Shown: positions 41,985 through 54,348 of the stretch, in pieces
Layout of the letters: each line of letters opens with the position of its first letter
Position numbering within the stretch: position 1 is the first letter of the stretch
From: Gremmenia infestans
Taxonomy: Eukaryota > Ascomycota > Leotiomycetes > Helotiales > Hamatocanthoscyphaceae
Length of the DNA: 64,000 bases
Assembly (NCBI GenBank): GCA_032629725.1
Contig: JAFEVB010000007.1
Span: forward strand, 992,001-1,056,000
Direction: 5' to 3'
Position numbers and translations under genes: made by a program
The notes under the pieces: generated by a model
Databases searched by the model: none
Seen by the model: the letters and a program-made list of their open reading frames with translations, nothing else
What the model was told of the DNA's origin: nothing

Positions 41985-42787
41985 TTGAATCTGTACTTCG
42001 GGGGATTTGATTCGAGACGCTTGCTTTGACGAGCTTGGTGAGGGGGCCTTTCTGATGATATTGGTATGTTTTCGAATCCAAGCGTGTGTTTATGGCGAGG
42101 TAACTTCATATCGAATCAACCCTTCCCCGTTATTTGGCTTACTTTCCGACGAGCGAGCTTTTCCTGAAGCCAGACAGACTATTCTGCGGCATAAATTACG
42201 GCAGTATGTTTGTTCTTGAGCAAATATATGAATAGTACTAGTAGTTTAGGATTCTTCAACTGTGAGACTGTAGGCGCTAGTCACCTCCAAATCTCCCCCT
42301 TTTTATCCGAGGAATCATCTGATATGGAAAATCTCAGTATACGTTGAACATCCAAATCATCTGGGGCCGGGCAACATTTGCATATGCGTATATAGGCTGT
42401 TTTTGAAAGTAAGAATGACTACATGCATTATTAAAACAATAAAAGGGAGCCGGCTGAATCCCGATTTAATTTCGGGGTTGAAATCTTCAATGAGAATGGA
42501 GCGAGCATATAGTAGTATTAGTATGGAAGTATTATGATAGCTCTCATCATACGTCTTTGCCTGCCTGCCGTTACTTACTTTGAATAGTATTATAAGTATA
42601 TCCGTATTTGACTTATCATGGAAACGTAAAACTCGACTTCATTCTTTTTCTGCCATAGTAAGTCCAGATCTATATATTTGATAGTATAAGAACCAACCAA
42701 TCCAACACCACTCGCACACAAAACACCCCCTTTCCCGCCCGACCCTTTCCCAACCAAACTCCTCCCTTTGAAACAAAACCGCTATTG
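41985..42787. other. Intergenic, no gene seen
   Basis: The left part is the 3' end of the GNAT gene; the rest, AT-rich, lies downstream of the WW-domain relic. No motif-bearing frame. Confidence 0.5.
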
Positions 42788-43180
42788 CTATCCAGCCCCA
42801 CTGGCACACAGTGACGATTCCCTCGGATCGATCCAAGTAGTCGTCCTTGCATTATGATCAACAAAATACTTCCTACCCCCACCATTCATCCTCTCCTCCC
42901 ATCCAGCAGGCAATCCAAGCTTAAGCTGCGCCCGCGGATCGTACCATGTGTTTGTGCGCGTGGCGTGGTCGACGAAATATACGCGGCCGTCAGCTGAGGA
43001 TTTTATGCTCTACGGAGTTTGAGGGGAATGGGTCCAGGTCGGCGGCGGAGATAGTGGAGTGTGAGGTGGGAGAGGGAGTGGCATTTGTGCCAGAGGTGTG
43101 TATGGCGGTCATGACCGCATTGGGAGGTTCTTGTTGCTGCTCGCTGCGGGCGGAACGGGGCGATTTTCAGGGCCGGACAT
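42788..43180 (-). pseudogene. Double WW-domain gene, apparently decayed
   Basis: From ATG 43180 to the TAG at 42788 the frame is 131 codons long and stays in one phase, beginning MSGPENRPVPPAASSNKN and ending in two WW domains. The first is partial (SSADGRVYFVDHATRTNTW then YDPRA). The second is complete (LPAGWEERMNGGGRKYFVDH then NARTTTWIDPRE). Two in-frame stops interrupt the linker, and the expected LPxGWE start of the first WW domain is destroyed. Another frame in the same stretch reads like a serine/proline linker (GTNATPSPTSHSTISAADLD), suggesting compensating insertion/deletion damage. WW domains bind proline-rich peptides. I looked for an intron that would skip the stops and found none with matching phase, but a short unusual intron cannot be excluded. 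Confidence 0.6.
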
Positions 43181-46100
43181 GTTGATCGTCATGGTTGCGG
43201 TTGATGTCCAGTTGTGGAGGTTTCGATACAACTTTCTTGCTGATACAGTAAGAGTTGGCAGGGATCAAAGATTTCGCTTGTTTTAATGCAGGTGTTTATT
43301 TCTGGGGAAGAAAGACGTTTCATGGTTTGAGAGCGGGGTTTGTACGAAGTGCAGTACTGTAGTGCAAGGAATGTGGCTGTGCATACATTATGACTACATG
43401 AACCAATGAAAAGGGGGGAGTATCCGGCTATTCTTTAGACCAATGTGTACCTGAGAGGCACAGGCGCAATAGCGTTACAGTGCATCCACCTTGCATCTAG
43501 GACCAAGTTCAACGACAATTCAATCTCTGAAGCAGCAAGAGATGGGTTTGGGAATAGATGGAGATCAACAGAAACTTCTTGACCTCTGGCGAGAATGAGG
43601 AAAAGGTACCCATGCTTGTGAGAAGGAGAACCTTTGAATGTGGTATATCGTTCCGCCAGTCTAAAGGGGAAAAGTAGCATATGAAAAAGCAAATACCAGT
43701 GCTTTATCTTGATTGACTGGAGGCTCAGACCTATAAAGTAGTAAAATGCAGGTACGGCGATCTTATTATCGTCAAAGAAAATACGCCACGAAACATTTCA
43801 AAACGCAATGTCTTTCGAAATCTGAAAGATACGGATCCAGAGCTTCCCCTGATTCATTTCAGTATATTACTAAAACACTAAGGAACCAAATGAACTTTGT
43901 CCAGCTTGATTATATCCGAAACACGGCTCGTAAATCGCACATCCCCCAGCTCCACGATCAAGAGCTATCGTCAGGATGCAGTGAGATCGTATCGGTTTTG
44001 CGCATAAGTGGATCGATATTGCTCATATTTAGAGCCCCAGATACTATGCAGGCCCAGCCCGCAGCTCCCAGGACATAGAAAAAGCACTTTCAGGCTATCT
44101 AAAATTGGGATACTGTAGTGATTATCATAATCTGTGAACAAGACTCATCTCCCCAGAAAGACCGCGAAAACACACCCTATAGCCTAAACCAACAGTAGTG
44201 CCAGTCATTGCGAATACCCTCAGTATTGGCTTGCTGCATAAACCTCCACGTGGACGGGTGTTTGCACAGGCCAGCAGTTCGTTGCTTTCAGAGCAAGCCA
44301 GAAGGTTCGCATGGTGAAATGTAAGAAGCCTTTCGGCGTAAGCTCCATGCGTGAAGAGTGTTCGAGATGTCTTGCATGGGGGGAGACCAACATTCAGGTA
44401 CCGAAGCGCCTTGAGGTAGGAACTAAGATATGATTGGTATCCCGCCGTCTTGGTTGAGACGAGCTACAGGAGCCAAGACACCATTTGTAGCTTGAAAGAA
44501 ATGTGACAAGAAAGAAAAGAAAAAGAGATTAATTTCGACACTGATATCTGGGAATAGGCGATTCTGCCTCGATGGCGTTCTGCCCAGAATCGGAATCTAC
44601 CGAATATTCCGCCATCGGGCCGTCAGAGTATCTGCAAGAAGCCTGCTTTGTGATAATGTGAGTAGTTATGCCTGCTACGGACATTGCCCATCGATCAAGA
44701 CGCTAGTAATGAATTTAAGGTCGAGAAGTACTTTGGCATATGACTTGTCAGTCCGATTTTTAGAGGATGCAGATGCTACTAGCGCAATCTGTGAGATCAG
44801 AGTCTTAAATATACTTGATCCTCACCGCCATAAAATGCAAGCTACTATTATCGTCTTTCAGTGCCATGCTCCAACGTTATCATGATGATGTTACGCCGTT
44901 ACGGCCCATGAGGCGACCCCTTACTAACTTGAAATCAGCGGAGACTGGACGATCATAACTTTAAACCGCTGCTTTTATGATCCCTCACCTGATCCGAAAT
45001 TCAAGTACTTGGATTTCGAGAAATTATTGGTAGAAAAAATGGGACCTTGCATTTGTGTAACGAACTGGTGACGCCGTGCGTGATACACAGCTTTACCCGC
45101 CTAGCTAGCCTCAACAAAAAGCCGCAACAAGTATATGATTCAAACTTGGAGACCTGTTGAAGGATTTCGAAATGGTACTCTGCGATCAAAATTATCGCGT
45201 TCGCTGAAGCCATATGATGGAAACTAGTCGGGAGACAGGCTTCTTTGGGAATATACATAAATAAGAAATAAGATGGAATAGTACCCGTCCCGTACCTAGG
45301 CAGCTCGCTTCAGTTAAGGTTTCAAGGTTGTTTGTCCTTGTCCTCCCCTCCTCTATTAGTTCGTACCTAGGCTTAGAGGCTACCCCCTGTACGGAGTTAC
45401 AGTGTACAAACGCGGAGAATAAACTTTCAAGACGAAAAAAAGAAAGTTCAACGTTTGCAAGGAAGAAAGAAAATGCTGCAAAACTAATCAAAAAAGCAAT
45501 TTAATAGGAGCCACATCAGTTCCAGTGGCTGAAAACCTTACCATGCAGTATTCAGCTGACAAGTTCAGAGACTGGGGTAAAATTCCAGGGACCTCAGCCA
45601 CAAGAAACGCGAATTTTCTTGAGGAGAACCGCCATCAAAGCCGCACAGCAAGATACAGCCTACTCGTAGTAGAATATTCTTTATCTATCGCCTCTGGTTC
45701 AGCTCTCGCATGATCGTCTTACGCCTCTCCCAGTGGCTATACATAGCTCACATGACGACCGCATCCCCACGATGAGTGGGTGTGCTGCCAATGAGAGGCA
45801 AGTTCATTACGAAGTCTGTAAGCGGCGGTGACCCCTTCGCCTCCGGTGACACGTCCGGATGCGCCATAACGGGATAATGCGATGCGATGCAAGATGAAGA
45901 ATGCAACCTCCAGGGAGGCTACGGCAGCGGTGAGCAACCCTTCTGGAAACATAAGTAAGTTCTCTGAGAGCGGTGGTACGGAGAAAGGTACACCTCGCAG
46001 CTATGAGAAAGGCGGGATCTTGTGTATAGTGTGTACCTACACGGAATAGTAGGTAGGTAAAGCGACAACTCTACAGTAGGCTCTCGGTAGGCTCTCGGGA

Positions 46101-47999
46101 GACTGGCCGAAGATGCCTGTCGTTGTGGCGCCTCAGAGGTACAAGGGGTCCCTGGTCTTTGCATGTGTCCAGTAATCTGAGCATGACCGGACACACCCGC
46201 GAGGGCATCCAGGCGTCGATCTTTCCCTGCACCTCTACTGTCGTGATTCGTCGTGCTGCACTACCTCTCGCAATTCGCAACCACTATCAAAAGGCGTCAG
46301 ATATATTCGAATATTGGTGGACAGCTGCTCTACCCGCTACCTCTTCCGGAGACTCTTGGCTACTCTAGTTGATGCGATCAGCAGGGCAGAAGAACCATAT
46401 TGGAGATATTGACATTTTTCGCGGTTCCGCCAACCGTACACGGTGCCCTTTCTGGCCCAGCGCAGCCTGAAAATCGTCCAAAATAAAGAAAGCCTGCCCT
46501 GCGCGGGAACGAAGACTTGAACTAGTGGGAGAAAGAATGTATCTTTGCGCAAGTTTGTCAGTGAGCCTACCTGCCTGCCGTCCATTCCCCGCAGCCGCCA
46601 GAATGGAAAGCTGGGAGCAGCCGCGACGACTGGGCTAAAGCACTGCACTTCAAGGTTTGGGATGTGGTACAGTAGATTGATTGAGTGCAGAATCTCGATA
46701 TTACATCCATGCCCGTTGGCTCAAGTGCCGGGGCGATCGTCTCACTTTTACCGGCGCCAGAAGGGGTGACAGGCACAGGCTCGCGCAGAGTCGGCAGGGT
46801 GACGTTGAGGTAACATGGGCTCCGAGAGCCTGGATGAAAGGGTACGGCGTAGAGGCATCGCATCGATTTGTGCCGCAGCATGCAGGCGCATGGTTTGGAA
46901 GTGGGATTTCCTGAGGCATGTTGTTGTTGGGGGTGGTTGGTGGTGGTGGTGGCGGTGGTGCTGCTGCTGCATGCAATCTGATTGACCTCTGATTAACCTG
47001 GTCAATGATTAATAGCTACCTACTGTACCTTACTTGGTATAAACAAATGATTGTTATTGTCACTGTGCTACTCCGTAAAAGCCTTGGGACTTTGAAAATA
47101 AAAATAAAAGTTGGCACGCCGGCCGGGAAGCATACTCGAAGCATTACTCGTACTGTACGGAGATACTCGTACTGTACCTACGTAGGTACGGAGGTACGGA
47201 GTGATGCATTGTGGAGCCCGTTGGACTGCTTGATTGGGGAGCTCTAGCGATGTTGGGCCACCATGTAGGCTATTTCTAGCGACTTCTATAGCGAGCCATG
47301 CCTGTTTCGATAGCTTGGGCGTGCATCCGTGAGCCACAAAAAGCTCCGATCCCTTTTTCTCTCTCAACCTTCGTACTGTCTGGACTGTACAGTACTGTAC
47401 TGTATCTCCCATCCCATGCTTCCCAGCCTTTGCCCCATGTCCTTGCCTCCCTTCCCTTCCCTTCCCTCCACCCCTGGACAAGTGGACATCATAACCCTGC
47501 CTTGTAACATCACTAACAATCAACCTCCTTGTACCCTGAAAGAACTTTGGATGAGAGAAGTCATGTCCCGCCACGGAAATGCTCCAAAAGACCACTCCTT
47601 TTGGTCCAGTGCCAGGAAAATTCCCGTTGGCTCAAGCAAGTTAGGAGCTTTCAAACTAACTACACTACCTACCTTACCTCACAAACTGACAGCTTCTTCT
47701 CTTTTGTTGTTGTGTGCCATGCCTTGCCAGACTGACGCCGGCCACGGGACTCGATAGCCTGTCCGTCAACGAGCATCGTTGTGGCTTTGCATACTCGAGG
47801 ACGACCATCACTACACCACACCACCCACTCACTGCGCGCTTAACTGTCCTCTAGTCCCTCATTGAGCCTGCTCGGCCTAGCTCTAGGTCGCCGAGTAATC
47901 AGACTCGAACAACCTTCAGATATACACAAACATACTTGACTTGTAAACTCGATGCTTCACTCGACTTTACTTCTTGGCAAGAAAGGGATACCGCCTCCA
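43181..47999. other. 4.8-kb gene-poor region
   Basis: Only short overlapping frames are present; none has a family motif. The stretch around 46900-46980 is GGT/TGC-rich, and GTAC-rich palindromic sequence occurs near 47145-47189 (listed separately). Around 47400-47480 there is a short CCTT-rich pyrimidine block. Confidence 0.5.
47145..47189. repeat. TACTCGTACTGTAC direct repeat and GTAC palindrome
   Basis: The 14-mer TACTCGTACTGTAC occurs at 47145-47158 and again at 47164-47177. It is followed by a perfect 16-bp palindrome GTACCTACGTAGGTAC at 47174-47189 and two GGTACGGAG units. Similar GTAC/TACGGAG words recur near 31185, 45390 and 47385. Confidence 0.85.
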
Positions 48000-50214
48000 T
48001 ATACCAGCTCTTACCCCCCTTCCTCGCCCGCTTCCACCTGATGTTCCTTCTTCCGTCCAGCAACACCTTCCAGAACACGCCTCTTTTTATTTCTTTTGGA
48101 CGGAAAAACTCTGATCTTTATGATACCCTCGAATAATATTAATCACTGATTAGCTCGTCGTTGCGTATACTCGTTACTCTGATTGCATCGTCCTATAAAA
48201 CCTCCGCCACGCCAGTCCTCGGATTCTCGAGTCAAGGCTTACGACTGCCTCACAGCCTCCCTTCCAACCTCAAAGGACTGCCCCTCTTCACCCCAGCTCG
48301 ATACAGGAATAAATACGAAAATCCCGGAATAAAGGGAAGCAACAAGTGAGGCAAACCCGACTCGACTTGGATCAATAGCAACTGCCTTCGACCTTCTGTT
48401 TAGACCAGACTAGTCAGACGTATATCCACATTCGACGTGAGCTTGATGGTATAGAAGTCGTAATCATTTCAGATAGAGTACTTGGGAGTTCTGTAAGCAT
48501 TGACAGCAGGGCATTTCCCCCAGCCTTCCAGAGGCGCGGCAAGCCTCGCCCACTCGCTCGGTGTGACCATATTCAGATCCATCAGCCGCCCTTTACGCGA
48601 TCGCGAGACTTGAGTGGAAGTTCTCAACTACTTGACCCTTCCAGCCTTCCAGCTGCTACTGTCTGCTGCAGCTGCTCCAGCTTCCCTGTCGTTGCCTGGC
48701 CCAGCGCTACTTGCCATTTTAGCACTACTATTAAAGCCAGACGTAGGCCATACCACATTTGAACTGGACCCCACCTATTCTACTAGCAGTACGTGCACTT
48801 TGCCCTCTCTCATTGCTATTCATCCCTTGCATCCCTGTACATAAAAGTCATCTGTCACTGTGCGAGCACTTGCTCCAACCTTCAACACTATGAAGGCATG
48901 TGTACATATGCCTGCCTGTCTCTACACACACCCCACCGGCCCCCAGCAACATTCTTTGAAAGTCATCGGCACTTGCGAGCATGAACATGAACATACACGA
49001 GTATGACCGCAATGACATGAACTGACTCTAAGATCCCATGCGAACAGGTTCATCTTCAACGGGAGGCTGCATATGCTCTAGGGACCCGGTCAATCTGGCG
49101 AACGTCAAAAGCTTCAACTCTTTGTCTGCATCCAGTTCTGTACGTACATTATTTCAGTCCTGGTGGCGCGCGGGCAACTCGCATCGCGTCCTCATCGAGA
49201 CTGCCTGTCTGCTTTTATTTATTCCAAGAGCACTCCGCGCGCACACCCACATCCACACCTACACCTACACCTACACCTACATACACATCGCACGTCCCGA
49301 CTGACTTACTTTGATGACTTAGAAAATCCATCCGCTGGGAATACTTTATTCTCTAGTTTCAGCTTCCCGAGACTTGCTCGACATTAGAAGACGGCAGCCA
49401 GTGACAACTTTAATCAACAACTTTAACGTTAATCGCTAGTTGGGGATCCAAGCTCTTCGACTAACACCATCTACCCCAACCCTCGCTTTAAGTTCTCGGC
49501 ATCGCTCGTTAGCTGTTCGGCCGTCGAAACCTGAGAGAACTTCACTGGTAGTATCGAGGGGCAGAGAAAGTATTATTGATCAACAACCAACATTGATATC
49601 AATATCGACTTCGGCAGCGGTAACCTCTTTAGCTACCGTGACTACTTGGATTTTGGATGAAAGCTGTTTCGAATTCACACACCGCACATCCAGGGCCATT
49701 ATTGTGCCTTCGAACGCCTTCTCCCCATCTAAACCCATCCCTCCCTCATATACCTTACCTTGAGGCACAGCAACTTCTTGATTTCCGAGTTATACAACTT
49801 CTGCTCTACCCGCCCACCTTCCATGGACCAGAAACGTCGGATTTGCTACTCCACCACTCGATTTCAACGGCTAGCACTTGCACGATTTGAGATCTGCTTG
49901 AGCACCTACTGCTATCTGTCGTTTTCCAAGAATCACTATCTGTCCCTCTCCCAACCGTCAAGCTGGCATACTCTACGTACAGTTTGTTCGACGTAAGTAG
50001 GAATCATTGCATTGCTGCCTACATTTTGTCGTTCTCTCGCCTTTTTCGCTTCTCTTACTGACTGACTCATTTGTTGCAGCCTGAGCCTCTCTCGTCTCAT
50101 AGACCTATAATCCTGGACGAGTCCTACGCCTCGCCCGAGAGTGCAGCCTTCCACGAAGCAGGGTACGAGGGAGCCCTTGTGGCTAGGGTGGATTCTCCCA
50201 ACGACCTCCTTCCC
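48000..50214 (+). promoter_or_regulatory. Upstream and probable long 5' leader of medA
   Basis: Pyrimidine-rich, with many short open frames and no motif-bearing coding sequence. Near its end is a good intron: donor GTAAGT at 49993, branch CTGAC at about 50060-50073, acceptor TTGCAG ending at 50079. An upstream frame starting ATG 49823 (MDQKRRICYS) runs through the donor in the wrong phase for the main protein, so it would act as an upstream ORF. The medA gene of Aspergillus nidulans also has a long leader with upstream ORFs, which supports reading this as leader sequence. Confidence 0.5.
49252..49282. repeat. CACCTA hexanucleotide microsatellite
   Basis: Four to five CCTACA units in a row, flanked by CACA-rich sequence. 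Confidence 0.8.
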
Positions 50215-52544
50215 ATGTCTGCCTACGGGAAACCAGCAAATCCCCAACCTCATGGTGAGTGAATGTCCGCATTTGGTCACCTTGTAGCAATTTTTGATTT
50301 CTCAAATCCAAACTCCTATCTGAAATCGCATCCCATCTACTGTACTGACCGCTTCAGGCTATAATACTGGCCGGACATATACTGAAAGCCCATTTCCCTA
50401 CGCATCGCCGGTGTATGACGCCCAGTCCCTGTCCGTCCCTGCATCGACTGCGCCGGGCTTCCAAAGTACGACACAGTTGACGCCAATGGCCTACCCTACC
50501 AATCCTGTTCATGCCCACACCCACGCCCATGTGCCCTACGATGACCAGTCTGGACCTTATCTCAACGTTGGATCTACGCCAGTTCCAGAGGTCAAGTCAT
50601 TTTCTCCTCATTCGGGATTTGAGGACACCAAAATCTACGTTTCTATTACATCTCTCTACGAGCTTATGACAAGCAGTACGCCGGAATTCTTCTTAATGTT
50701 TGGTCACCGGAAATGCCAGGCTTCGCTGGCGAAAGCCAGTCAGCAGGGAGGCGTGTGTCAGTACACTATCACAACCGAGGTTCCACATTTCTCGGCCACA
50801 AACTGGGGAAGCGCACAAGTGCCAATAGATATGTTTATGGAAAGCGGAGATGGAGATGTGATGGGGAAAGTCGCTGTGGGCAAATTCACATATCTGTCCG
50901 GTTCGACTCAAGGCGGCAGCGAAACGCCTCAAGATCTATCAAGGAAGAGGAAGATCTCTTCAGAGTCTGCGGAGCTCAAGAGTCCCATCAAAAGGGCCTC
51001 GATACAAGTATTGCGACCGAAAGAGGAGTTTAGCACCTATGGATACTCCGCAGCTGATGGGGGCTCCTATGCCCCGTATCTGCAACCGAGTGCTTCGTAT
51101 GGCAATCTTCTACCACAATACAACCGGTCTGTAGGTGGGTACCAGACGCAACCGTCAACAAGGCATCTTGCATATAGTTACTCGAATTCTGCCACGGCTT
51201 CTCCCCCAACAATGAAGGCGCAATCACCACAAGTGGGGAGCTGGAGCCCTGCATACGGAGCAGTTAGTTCGAACATGGTGCGTAGCCCAGGTATACCCTC
51301 AAGTGGAGGTGTCACTCGACCATCCTTATCTGCTCTGCCTTCACCAGCAGCTTCTGCAAATCCACGGTTGATTAGAACATCAACACTGCAGCAAACGCCA
51401 AGTCCCGCATCGACTCCACATGGGGCCCACCCTGGTCAACAGTTCAATGCATATGCACTTTACCCGCACAAAGCTAAACTGGAGATCAACGGTGATTTGG
51501 ATGCCATGGCCCAGAGCTGGTCGGAAGAAGAGTGGGAATTGAAAAGACGGCTAGTACATTTTAGGAGATCACAAGCTGGAAGTACCATCACCACAACGTT
51601 TCAACCGGTCTCTGCAGACGAGCGACCGCAGGACAGCGTCTGCATCAGTTGTATCTATTGGGAAGAGAAGCAAGATTGCTTTGTCACCAGTGTTGATACG
51701 ATATATCTTTTGGAAAGACTTGTTGCGGTCCAATTTACGGTGGAGGAGAAGAATAGGATACGGAGAAACTTGGAGGGATTCCACCCGGTGACTGTCTCCA
51801 AGGGAAAATCAGACAGCGAGGAGTTTTTCAAAGTCATCATGGCCTTCCCAACCCCTAAGCCACGCAATATTGAAAAGGATGTCAAGGTCTTTCACTGGAA
51901 AGACTTGGCGTCTGCTCTGAAAAAGATCTTCGGCAAATACGTAAGTTATTCCCTTCTGTGGTACTGACATGGTATTGACATGGTACCAGTCTGCAAGCCC
52001 GGCGTCAACATTACCTCCAGCGCCCGCGCTTCTCACACCAGTCAGCTCGACCGGTTATGCGACTGAAGGCTCATCTGCCGGCCTCTCTTATGCGAGTGAT
52101 CATCATGGGGCGGTTTCGCCTCGCTCGATAACAGGTTCAACATCTTCAACGGCATACGCGGGTAACATGCCCACGCGAGTGCTTTCTCCACATAGCCAGA
52201 AGTCGATGGCCCTTCAAGGTGGCCATCCGGATCTTCGCGTTTCACTTCCCCAGAACCCCCACGAAACACCTGGGCACTGGCCAGGGGGCCAGCATCACAT
52301 GCAGGCTTCGCAGCAGCAGTACCAGCAGCATCTAGGCAGTCAGAGCGGTCGAGCCTCGTGGGACATATCCTCAGTAGGGGTAGCATATCTCGACAACGGC
52401 CCCGCGACTACCGCCGGTAGTTCTGCAGGATCCCAGTCACTGAACTATTCTCGCAGCGTTAACGTTGGGGAGCAAACTGGCGATAACAGGATCGTGAGAA
52501 GTTTATCTGCGCAACAGCAGAGTCACCAGATGCCGCGTACGTGA
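50215..52544 (+). CDS. medA: Developmental regulator MedA (medusa/Ren1/Acr1 family)
   Basis: Three coding exons (50215-50254, 50358-51940, 51990-52544) join in phase to 725 residues. The conserved N-terminal block reads VKSFSPHSGFEDTKIYVSIT followed by EFFLMFGHRKCQA and HFSATNWGSAQVPIDMFM. A basic KRKISSESAELKSPIKRAS segment is a possible nuclear signal. The central part is Ser/Pro/Tyr-rich and disordered. The second conserved block (SWSEEEWELKRRLVHFRRSQ then SVCISCIYWEEK and FTVEEKNRIRRNLEGF up to LKKIFGKY) is the family hallmark. A Gln/Ser-rich tail follows. MedA proteins are nuclear regulators of conidiophore development, adhesion and virulence. The start chosen, MSAYGKP, is the first ATG after the leader intron in the main frame; the frame stays open upstream without an ATG, so an earlier start in another exon is possible. 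Confidence 0.9.
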
Positions 52545-53807
52545 GATACGTGCGATAAGTGCGATACGTGAGTCAGGAAAGCGGGGTGATTGGCTGCAGC
52601 GGGAGTTTTCTCCAGGTGAGGGTGTCCTAGCAGATCATTGGGTCATGCGCAACGACTAGCGCAGCCTGACCCTGCAAGCCTTCACCACATTCTCGTATTC
52701 CCTCACATGCGCAGTCCTACCGGGCCTAATCAATGTCGCCCACTCTGGCTCTGCTCAAATACTCACTTCTCCACCATCTCGAGGCCTGCATAACATCAGA
52801 CACCCACTCAGACCCCCAGTACAGTCTGTTGACTTCGTTTCGAATAAGTCAAACGGCACTACTACCACCCTCCTGACCTATCGTGTTGCGATGCAACGGT
52901 GCCTCGTCCTCGCCACCCTATTCGCTGCCACTGACAACACCGCCTCTCCTCCGCAACCTCTTCGAGGACTTCTTGGCCATCTCTCTTCCCTTTCGACACC
53001 ATCTTTCCGAAACTCGTTCTCCTTTTCAGCCGAGTCCGGAGTCCCTGTCGGCATCACTCCCCATGTTCAGCGACTCTATCGCCGCCACACTTTATTGCTT
53101 TAGTTCGTTTGCTTGCTGCCTATTGACTTTTTGCCGTCGATACTTGCCTGTTTTAGATATCCTTCATAGCATTTTGATCTTGTGTTTTTCTTTTACTTTT
53201 TCACGGTCCGGGGGACCAGGGGTACTCTTTAACGTATTCGGATGGAATGGAGTCCCGGTGGCGTCTTGTATGAGCGGGCTGCATTTCATGGAGTGTAGTG
53301 TGTGTAATGTAGCATATACCATTGTCGCTTTTTCTTTTTACATTGGATACACATCACGAGTCTTGTTTCTTTTCCTCCTCGCAGAATATACCACTTTGAT
53401 CTGCATCTTGGGCGGTATGCGTATGGAGATCTCGCTTTACAAGGACAACATGTATTTGAAATACAAAGAGTCTGTTCTTTTACTTCTAACTGGTTGGCTG
53501 TCTGAAATAAAAAAGAAGGAAAGAGAAGAGATATACGAAAGATATGGGGAAAGGGGTTTGCTGCTTTTTGGCCGATTGATATTATCATCAGACTAAATAA
53601 AAAGGCGGCCGCTGTCTAGCGTTTGATGGATACCTTATTTCTTCTTTTATTAATAGTGCGTTTTTAATTATTATTTAGGGCCAGTCTTTCTTGTTATCTT
53701 TTGCATGGGACGGGGCGCTGCAGGCAAAGGAACATGGGGCTGGAGTTGAGGGTGGTACCGGTGCTGCTGCATTTTAGGGGTGTTGAGTCGAGGTTGATTT
53801 GTTTTGA

Positions 53808-53829
53808 TTTGATTGATTGATTGATTGAT
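53808..53829. repeat. GATT tetranucleotide microsatellite
   Basis: Five successive GATT units. Confidence 0.85.
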
Positions 53830-54312
53830 ACCATGTTTTCCTGCCATGCCAACAAAAAACATCTTGTGGGGCTTTGACCAGATTGGATTGCGCATACGGA
53901 CGGATACGGGACGGGGACTTACTTATATCTATACTTAATATTTAATCTATAAATTGATCTTACACCTACCTAACTTACACATGCTTCCTCCTCATTCAAT
54001 CTACTAGTAACTGACTAACTAACCCCCCTCCTGCCCCTCCCTTCTTACCTGAACCTTATCTTGCTTACTCAGTACAATAATCTAGCTGCAGCAAGCAAGT
54101 AAGACGCGGCCCCGGCCCACCTCCCCCATTCTCTGTACATCGTATCGTACTGTATATGAAAACCCCTCTTTTGCATACCTCAGGTAGATAGTCAGTCAGC
54201 AGCCAGATAAATAATGCAAATAATGCATCATCAGACAAGACAAAAGTCCTACCCTGTTTGCTCTCCTTTCCTTTAGTCTAAGCAAGCAAGCAAGCCTAGG
54301 TAGAGAACAGAT

Positions 54313-54348
54313 CGTTCATTCATTCGTTCATTCATTCGTTCATTCGTT
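54313..54348. repeat. CATT/CGTT tetranucleotide microsatellite
   Basis: About nine TTCA/TTCG units in a row, alternating in a regular pattern. Confidence 0.85.

Noticed and set aside
46900..46980. GGT/TGC-rich patch resembling a coding poly-amino-acid run
   Set aside because: Frames on both strands are short and motif-free; simple sequence is the better explanation.
52883..53596. 237-codon plus-strand open frame after medA
   Set aside because: No family motif, T-rich codons that mimic membrane segments, no sensible promoter; more likely trailer or spacer sequence.
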